A DNA stretch of 64,000 bases from Eutreptiella sp. 'Long Island Sound 2002' (Eukaryota > Euglenozoa > Euglenophyceae > Eutreptiales > Eutreptiaceae). Under the pieces are notes generated by a model. The model saw only the letters and a program-made list of their open reading frames with translations. It ran no database searches and was not told where the DNA came from. Location: assembly GCA_964036045.1 (NCBI GenBank), contig OZ038382.1:106601007-106665006 (forward strand), written 5' to 3'. The position numbers and the translations under genes are program-made. Shown here piece by piece: positions 56,186 through 64,000 of this stretch (the first letter of the stretch is position 1; every line of letters starts with the position of its first letter).

Positions 56186-59100
56186 TTATTTCTTTTCCAC
56201 TACCTCAAAGTCCCCAGCTGGTGTCAAGTATTTCCAGCGTGACCTGGAGTCACCCGTCAGGGGCAGAAGAGAACGGCGCTGAAGGGGGATGCGCTTTTTG
56301 CCTTTAGGGGGCCCGGTGTTGGGGAAGGGCTTGGGGTCAAAGACAATCTCGGCTCCGGAGCCGAAGGATCCACTCAGGAGGTAGCTGCCCAGGGCTGCCA
56401 CATCCAAGTGGCTCTTGACGCCGGAACCTGGTTCGTACTCGGCGAGCGACCACATGTTGGCGGGGGGGAGGGAGCACTGAGTATGCGTTACAGCGGATTC
56501 ATGCGCCCGTAGACTCATGGCCGCAACAAAGTCAAGAGGGTGTCAGTGCACAGTGGTGACTGACATAAGCGCAAGATTGTAGGCGTCACCGTCATGGATG
56601 AGGCGACGCTGACCCTCTTCGGACCAATCAAGCTCAGGGTGCTCGGCCCACGCGATGGGAAGGAATTCTTCGTCCTCAGAAAAAACATTCGGGGCTAGAA
56701 AGGCGCCCGGGAGCCCCTCAATGGGTTCCCAATCGTGAGGATCATGCACCGCGAGTGGAAAAAACTTTTCTGTGAGTGTTAGAGGGTTGGTAGTGGTGAG
56801 ATAGTGGTCCCTCGCAACCTTGAGTTGTTCTGCACTACCATATGCCCCCGCTGCGGCCAGAATCCTGCCCACAAAGTCGTAGCGTTCGTTCACTAATGGG
56901 TTTGTTGGGCCGAGCATGGAATCTCGTTTCAGCGAGTCGAGACTTCCGGGTGAAAAACGATTTGTCCCACATGGAAACCTGTGGCAAGGATAGCTGACTC
57001 TCGGGTCGCGTAGGTGAGATGATAGACTCGAACACGGGCGATCTTAGAGCTGTAGACAGTTATGTGTTTTATCCTGCCCAGCAACGCCATGGCAAACATG
57101 ACATCCACGTCCGGAAGATTTGCCGGCAAGTGGACCTCCACTAGCATCGGGTTCTTTGGATTCGGCGTTGGGACGTATTAAGAAGTCGGAGTGCAAGTTT
57201 CTTGGGACGCCGGTGCCCCGGGAGCGTGGCGTGTGATGGATAGGTCAATTTTTTGCCCCGGGTGCTTAGCACGCCATGAAGCGTAACCTCCCCAGGAGAT
57301 CATCGCACCTGTTGTGCCCCGGTAGGTGACCAAGTTGTTTTCTTGGAAAAGCATGAAAGGCATCGTGGTGAGGGAGTCTTTGTTGGGCATTACCGGCCTG
57401 TGGTTTTAGGTCATGCACACATAGAATTCGTTGTAAGTGCAGGGGATAACTCCCCAAACACCACACCGGCGGGCAGCCTCGCTAGTGACAATGGCTTCCC
57501 ACACATTGACTGGTTAAAAGGCGGGGGAGGCGCGTTTGAAAGCCTTGGACGGTGTGATTTTGAACGTTATCTCTCGCGCGAGGTCGGCACCGTTGATAGC
57601 AAAGACTTTTCCCATGGTCCACAAGGGGTGGTTCATGACCCTGCCTAACAATTGCTTGGCAAGGGGGCCGGGCATCGTGTAATCAAAACGAAACATTCTT
57701 TCGGAACATGGGGTGAGTGGTTGTATGCGTTCTTCGGGGTATTTGGCATTATCTGTGCGTACCGAAATTTTGTCATCGTCGAAGTGGAAAAGTGGGTTGA
57801 TAGGCACAAGAAAATCTCGCGCGTTGCTTCGCCGGCGGCGATACTCGCCCCTTTCCCTATTGGACATCTTGTCAAGCGTGTATTTAGGAGGGACCTTGAA
57901 GTTTGGTAAGAGGTGGCGGGCAATTTGAAAGCAGAGCGTAGATTTTACGCTCTGAAGTTTGATCTCATTGTTCACCTTATTCACCGCCCATTGGAGTGAC
58001 GAGTGTGTTAGCATGATGTTGCCGTAGGCAATGGAAATATGGTGTTTGGTTTTGGTAGACAAGCGTATACGGAAGTAGGGATACATGGGATCATCCAAAG
58101 AGCCCGGCCGAATCACGCCGTCCGAATGGACCGTGGGGTTGTAAGTGCGGCCGTCCCGTAGGCAATCTCTGCCACATATCCAAGGGGCTAAAGAGATCAT
58201 TCCTTGGTTGAGAGGGTTCATGTACAAGGTTTGGGCCGACAAATTGTCTTCCATGCCCAGCATGATGAAGGACCCTTCATATAACACACCAGACTCAAAA
58301 GCTTCTCCGAGCACTTCACCTGCTTTTTTTGCCCATGCGGACCAAGTGTGGCCGAACGTTTTCTTGTTTTATAGTAGTCTTGTGGGTGGAGGAAAATGTA
58401 GAAGCGCGTGTGATGGTGCAATATGTCCGAGAGAGAGTGGAAGTTGGTTTGTGCGATGGTGGAGTATGCGGTGGGGCCGGTTGTGTTGGGTTTGTGAAAA
58501 CAGGTGCACCTGTCACTTGCGCTCAAGTCAATTGTTGGGCGCATGGCTTCATAGATTTGTTGGCGGTGGTAATGTTGGAGAATCATTTGATATTCATCTA
58601 GTGCTAGTTCTCCTTCGTTATAAGGTTCGGCCCAAAGAGATTGTTGATCGTGTTCACGTAAGAGCAATTTCTGTTGTTCACAAAAGGCGCCGACTACTCC
58701 TTCGGGCTTGAGGGCTTGACAAAAGAGGGGAACTTCGTCGGGAGGATGGTCTTTTCCGCTGGGATTCTCAATGCCTCCCAGTACAATTTCTTCTTTAGCG
58801 GTGTCGGGGAGAGGAGGAGGCGGAGGAGGAGGAAAGACGGGGAGTGAACCGGTAGACAATGACGGTTTTCCTTTGGCGGCGTTACCGGCGTTGGCGGAGG
58901 GTGCAAAGAGTTGTTTTGCGATATCTTCGGGTAGTTCGTGGCCGGTAGACAATGACGGTCCTGGAGAGCTCTTCATATTGCTTGAAAAGAACGACCGAGT
59001 TGTCACTTCCAACTCATCGGCATCACATGAGTGGTTTCCCTCGGTGTTCATGTGTGTGTGTTCGGGCTCGGTGTCCAGAATGTTCTCAGTGCCCGTTGGC

Positions 59101-59441
59101 CGCGGGAGCAGTTTGAATTGTTCTCGTTGTTCCTGGGCTGCTTTTTCTTTGGCGGCGTTACCGGTGTTGTCGGTGGGTGGAAAGAGTTCTTCTGCCACAT
59201 CCTCGGGTTGTTCATGGTCTGAAGTAATATTGGATGATGATTGTTCTTCGCGTGACGGGGATAGATCGAGTGGTTGGTGTAGTGGGTCATTCTCACTTTT
59301 TGAAGGAGAAAGCGTAGGAAAAAGACGACTTTGAGTCAACTTGGCGTGCAATTTACCTTGAGTTCGGGCAATAAAATTTTTTACGGATTTTAGCTGCTTG
59401 CTTTCCGATTTTGGACGTTGCGAAACGCTCCTTGGGCCCAA
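56186..59441 (-). pseudogene. Large broken unknown gene, about 1,085 codons
   Basis: Three long frames in succession: 59441-58320, 58314-56929 and 56917-56186, shifted near 58315 and 56920, with several TAA/TGA stops in the middle frame. The N-terminal part has two related segments (PEDVAEELFPPTDNTGNAA and PEDIAKQLFAPSANAGNAA), Ser/Glu-rich stretches and a run of seven prolines. The remainder looks globular (NKVNNEIKLQSVK, KVPPKYTLDKM, LPDVDVMFAMALLG, KSHLDVAALGSYLLSG). No motif of polymerases, proteases or transposases was found. Length and composition would fit a large structural protein, for example an endogenised RNA-virus coat protein, but that is only a guess. Spliceosomal introns could explain some breaks. 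Confidence 0.5.
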
Positions 59442-60216
59442 GTTGTGACATTGCCACGAAAACGGCGTTGGGAAACAAGGTGGCTACGACGGTGTTCACG
59501 AGTGCGTTGTTGCGCTAAACAACTAGTAAATGTTGGCAAGGGTGGTTCGCTTGCCTCGGCTCCAATTTGTGGCCTTGGAATTATTGTCAATCGTCCACGG
59601 GTTTGTTCCAGAACTTGAACAGCCCAGGACCTTCGCAAATCACCAAGTAGCCTGGACTACTGCTGGATCCATCAAATAAACTCTGTGGGTCAATCGAAAA
59701 AAAAAGACACTCAGAAAGTGACATCACATCTATAAGTGATTGGCTTTCAAAGTAACGTGACTTCAAGTTCTAACTCTCCATGAGCCTATAGAAAAATCCA
59801 TCTCAAAATGATCATTTTGGCATGAAAATACCATATTTTCAGTTTGTGACCCATTTTAGGAGTGATGGTGCTCCATGATTCCTAGCAAAGAAAACCACTC
59901 CTAGTGGCTACATTCAAGCCTCAAAGGTCCCCAAAAGATTTGTACAAAGAGAGAGTTTCCAACTATGGTTTTAAGCATTTTTGCAAGGTCCCTTTTTGTT
60001 GAGAAATTTGTGCTTTCTCCATTTTCCTCTATTTTTGGTACATGAAGTTTGGTCATATCTCCATGCCTTTGATGAGTTAGGTTGGAGTACGTTGCCATGA
60101 CTGAGAACATTTTCACCCCTACTTACTCGCCCTGTGAGACTCCTCAGGACTCCCTAGGCTATGAGATCAATTGAGATCAATTTTGCCATTTTGTGTCATG
60201 CATGCGTATATCGGCA
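59442..60216. other. AT-rich intergenic DNA, no supported gene
   Basis: AT-rich spacer with A-runs near 59697 and only short ORFs. Nothing recognised. Confidence 0.5.
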
Positions 60217-61632
60217 TTTCACGGGTATCACCAACTCCTCCGTTTCCCCAAGGGTGCGCTGAGTCCGCGGTTGTCCTCTTGGTATGATTACATGTAGGCT
60301 GTTTACTTTGATCACACAAAGTCAGTTCAATTGGATCCTCTTTGATATCAAGATATTTGCCTGCCCTTATGTCCAATTTCACTGAAGTTTTAGTGAAGGT
60401 ATGGTTAGTGGGTGTCATGAACTCCTTCATCACCCCCTACCCCCCGTTGAGTCAAGGGATGCCACTTAGCATGTCAACTCAGTGGGTCTCGTTGCTCACA
60501 GAATGTATGTTGACAGATCGGGAAGTAACTTCAATCCATGGGAACTACATGCCAATTTTTCACTTTCTTTCATTTTTGGTGCCATGTAGTTTTGTCATTT
60601 CTATGCATGATTCTCATGCAACATCATTCCCTCCCCTTTCCAATCCTCCCATCTCTTTTGCTTTGCTATCCCACTATCTTCCCTTGCTCTCAGGACCTCC
60701 TTGTCAACCCTTGTCCAATCTTCCGCTGACCCTTCGCGTCGCAACAATTCCGACAACCGGCAGTTCGCAACCGGAGTTCTCGCCGCCGAATACATTAAGC
60801 ACCGTGGATGGAGTGAGCCGACTGTTTGTTGTCTTTGTGCCTTCGTGTTGTGTCCTTGTCTCTTGGGGAAGGGTAACAAATCACTAAGACACCAAGGGCA
60901 TCATTGACTAGGCTTTGTCTTTTTTTTCACGGGTATCACCAACTCTTCCGTTTCCCCAAGGGTGCGCTAAGTCCGCGGTTGTCCTCTTGGTATGATTACA
61001 TGTAGGCTGTTTACTTTGATCACACAAAGTAAGTTCAATTGGATCCTCTTTGATATCAAGATATTTGCTTGCCCTTATGTCCAATTTCACTGAACCCTTA
61101 GTGAAGGTATGGTTAGTGGGTGTCATGAACTCCTTCATCACCCCCTACCCCCCGTTGAGTCAAGGGATGCCACTTAGCATGTCAACTCAGTGGGTCTTGT
61201 TGCTCACAGGATGTATGTTGACGGATCAGGAAGTAACTTCAATCCATGGGAACTACATGCCAATTTTTCACTTTTTTTCATTTTTGGTGCCATGTAGTTT
61301 TATCATTTCTATGCATGTTTCTCATGCAACATCATTCCCTCCCCTTCCCAATCCTCCCTTCTCTTTTGCTTTGCTATCCCACTATCTTCCCTTGCTCTCA
61401 GGACCTCCTTGTCAATCCTTGTCCAATCTTCCGCTGACCCTTCGCGTCGCAACAATTCCGACAACCGGCAGTTCGCAACCGGAGTTCTCGCCGCCGAATA
61501 CATTAAGCACCGTGGATGGAGTGAGCAGAGTGTTTGTTGTCTTTGTGTCTTCGTGTTGTGTCCTTGTCTCTTGGGGAAGGGTAACAAATCACTAAGACAC
61601 CAAGGGCATCATTGACTAGGCTTTGTCTTTTT
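60217..61632 (+). repeat. 708-bp tandem duplication
   Basis: Unit 1 (60217-60924) and unit 2 (60925-61632) abut and differ at only a few percent of positions. Both start CACGGGTATCACCAACTC and end GGCTTTGTCTTTTTTT. Each contains the same 181-codon and 68-codon ORFs, which overlap in different frames and are not clearly coding. It lies just upstream of the T3 Gag gene and could be a duplicated block of that element's LTR or leader. Confidence 0.85.
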
Positions 61633-61806
61633 TTTTACTCTGCAAGGTGGTTCAATCTAGATCCTGTGTCCTCACCAAATAAAAGGAAAGTGCTTCATAA
61701 ATAGTCCTTCGACTTTCTTTGTCAAAATCTGTTTTTCATTGTATTTTCCTGATGGCTGAAATAAGTGAGGTAAAGATGATAGGCTCACCACCTAGTCTAA
61801 TACAGT

Positions 61807-63963
61807 ATGGAAAGGCGCCTGGCCCAGCTGTAGTGGGAGAACAGGATTCTCCTGGATCAAGCCGTGGTGACCAAACAGACCATGCTGAAGCATGCGGGGC
61901 ATATCGGCAAAATGGAGCGGACCATGCGGGCAATCTGCGAGTTGATACTCGGAGCCCGCCCAAAGAAACAGGCCCCAAAGCCCACGGGGCCGGCCCCACG
62001 AGTGGGACTATCCCCGCCACTGGAGGTGATTATGCATGGGGAACACTTCCCAATACCACCACCAGCGCCACAACTACTTGCCCAGCACTCTGCTCACGCG
62101 CGGCAATCGCAGGGACATGCCAGTCCCCCCTCGGGACTGCCGCCAGCACCGGCAACCCTAATGGCCGGCGAGCCATTCCCAATTCCGCCACCTGCGCCCC
62201 AGCTCCTAGCGCAGCTTGATGCCCGACATGGTCATGGCCACCAACACCATCAGCATCACCATCAGCATCACCATCACCATCACCATCAGCATCATCACCA
62301 ACATCATCAACACCACCATCATCATCATGAGATGGCGCCCCCGGGTGGATACGGGCATGGCGGACACGGTTCCCAACCGTGGGGCCACGGTGGACCCGGC
62401 GACCTCCCTACATTCGGGCAGAGCATGCTGGGAAGTGCCGAGGTGGCACCACAGGGATGCGGCCAGACTTTACTCGGGTCAATGGTCCCAACGCAAGGAG
62501 AGTACCTCGCCATAGAGGGACCCCCATCCCCGTATGCCGACGGTGCCAATGCCGGAGCACAGGCCATGGGACCAGTACCGCCCACTGAGGAAACCGTGAA
62601 CGCCCTGCACGTGCAGAAGCACGGAGGTGGCGGATGGCATGTGCCCCGAGCAACGGGACCCACAGCAACACCCACCGTGTTGGCCAGTGGACTGGCGGAG
62701 ACGCAGATGACCCGAGTCATGGCCAACATCCTCATGCCCAAGTACAGTGGCAACCCGGAGGAGTTGGACGAGTTCGAGCGGACCTGGAACAAGTACGTCA
62801 ACGACTCGACCATGGAGTGCAACGAGGCCCAGAAGCAGCGGTTCTGCCTGTCAATGCTGCCCCACTGTGTCCCGGCCAACGTGAAGGAGGAGTTCAACGA
62901 TTGGGCGGAGGACGGCAAGATCCCCTCCTGGGACGAGATGTGGCGCACCTTCGGCAAGGAAGAAGTCGCCGATCTCCCGCACCATGTCCAGCGCCGGTTC
63001 AAGGTCGCTGAGGACGTCAGGAGGCCACATCAGGCTGGCAGATTGGCGGGACTTCCGCCAGGAATACCGCCACTTGAGGCAGTATGTCAAGGACTGGAGA
63101 GAGGAGTCAAAGGCCGCCCGGTGTACAGCATGCTGCTGTACAAATGGCAGGAGAATTTCCAAGCGAAAGAGCAGAACAGAGGCCGGTAAAGGACCGTGGT
63201 TAAGATCCTCCTGCCCGGGCAGCAGCACCAGAGCCTGCTGCAGTGGATCAACTCCTGGGCCACCACGCATTACGGGTTCGACACAATGAAGAACGCCCTG
63301 ATGCTGACGACGGATAACCGCAGGATGGGCGATAGCCTGAAGGCCAAGCGGAGGGACAAGTGCACCACAGGGCTGCTGAAGGTCCGGGCAATCGACTCGC
63401 GGATGCCCGCTGATGAGATTATTTACTTCATCAGCAAGAAGATGACGCTGCAACACCGCAAGGAGGCGCAGCATCAGGACCGAGGAGGCGAGCGAAGCTG
63501 GCAGCTGAAAGATTTCTGGCAGATGGCTGCGGACGTCACCGAAACTGCCACCCCGGTGAAGCAGGACATGCCGAAGGGCAGTGGCGGCGCATCTGATGCC
63601 AGTGGAGGCAACCTCAGAGTCCGTACCCTGAGTTTGGAGTGCAGGCGGTGGACGCCATCCTGGCGTAAGTGTACGGGATGCAGTCCACAAGGCATGCGAA
63701 TGCAAGCGGAAGGAGCCGCGCCGCTTCGGTACGCCGCCGCTGTCATTCCGCGAGTACCGCGGGAAGCACGGCAGACCAGACAGCAAGGGCAGCTGATATG
63801 TCTGCTGCGGGCAGAATCGCGATCACCGCCATGATCACACGCGTTGCGAGGTGAATAACAGGGAGAAGGCGCAGTACTTCCAGCGCCACTCTGAAAAGGT
63901 CCCGCAGCATGACCAGCGAGGGGGCCATGATCCCCGCCTACATCCTCAGATCAACGCCGACCG
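61807..63963 (+). pseudogene. Gag of LTR element T3 (same clade as T2)
   Basis: A likely ATG at 61807 is followed by a TAG at codon 9, then a coiled-coil-like start (WENRILLDQAVVTKQ). Two copies of a Pro-rich PFPIPPPAPQLLAQ motif flank a spacer and lead to a histidine tract (62220-62331). A Gag core follows (MPKYSGNPEELDEFERTW, 62737 onward), then a TAA at 63187 and a frameshifted continuation from 63196. The zinc-knuckle region near 63741-63860 reads SFREYRGKHG, a TGA where T2 has the first knuckle Cys, then YVCCGQ...HDHTRC. It ends at a TAG at the window edge (about 63998). Core and tail match T2 Gag, so this is a relative on the opposite strand. Its pol, if any, lies beyond the window. Confidence 0.75.
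62220..62331 (+). repeat. CAT/CAC trinucleotide tract encoding poly-His in T3 Gag
   Basis: About 35 codons, almost all His with scattered Gln, made of CAC/CAT repeats. It stays in frame with the Gag core on both sides. Confidence 0.85.
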
Positions 63964-64000
63964 GGAGCGCCATGGTCAATTGATGGCGGAGATCCAATAG

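Noticed and set aside
60342-60887. 181-codon ORF repeated at 61050-61595
   Set aside because: The duplication is too recent for conservation to be informative, and overlapping ORFs on both strands are equally preserved.

Overview
The window looks like eukaryotic nuclear DNA made almost entirely of nested transposable elements. It shows LTR retrotransposons with chromodomain integrases, an APE-type LINE with target-site duplications, TIR elements, long low-complexity blocks, and no compact operon-like genes. No host gene, rRNA or tRNA gene could be recognised. The host cannot be named from the sequence; an alga or other protist, or a member of the plant lineage, is a guess from the element types and the plant-like initiator-tRNA-Met primer site.

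Layout. The oldest recognisable unit is a plus-strand Ty3/gypsy chromovirus-like element (T1). Its 5' LTR ends at 2924 and is followed by a primer-binding site, a dUTPase-like segment (2970-3245), a Gag/linker region (3246-3476 and 5476-6090), a Dam-methyltransferase-like domain (34146-35158), RT (35325-36179), RNase H (36173-36942, and again at 42076-42837), integrase (49796-51150), a chromodomain-like segment, and an unknown downstream extension to 52617. T1 is broken by a 2.0 kb TIR element (3477-5475), by a giant minus-strand LINE (copy A, 6091-34130), by an inverted LTR with PBS (36943 to about 42075), and by a second, 5'-truncated copy of the same LINE (copy B, plus strand, 42850-49783).

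LINE copy A is about 16 kb once its own insertions are removed. It runs on the minus strand as ORF1, APE endonuclease, RT, RNase H, RING finger, Pro-rich linker, a conserved unknown domain, a Ulp1-like cysteine protease, a 3' UTR with tandem repeats, and an (ACCT)n tail. It carries three further insertions: two non-autonomous TIR elements (8531-10121 and 13840-14880), both absent from copy B, and a 9.4 kb LTR element T2 (19058-28464, minus strand). T2 encodes Gag, integrase and chromodomain largely in one frame, with no protease, RT or RNase H between them.

From 52.6 to 61.6 kb the sequence is mostly unassigned. It contains a broken gene of about 1,085 codons on the minus strand (56186-59441) and a 708-bp tandem duplication (60217-61632). 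The window ends in another Gag gene (T3, 61807-63963), related to that of T2, with a long histidine tract and a stop codon in its zinc knuckle. Nearly all coding regions carry stops or frameshifts, so the locus is a fossil record of insertions rather than a set of active genes.
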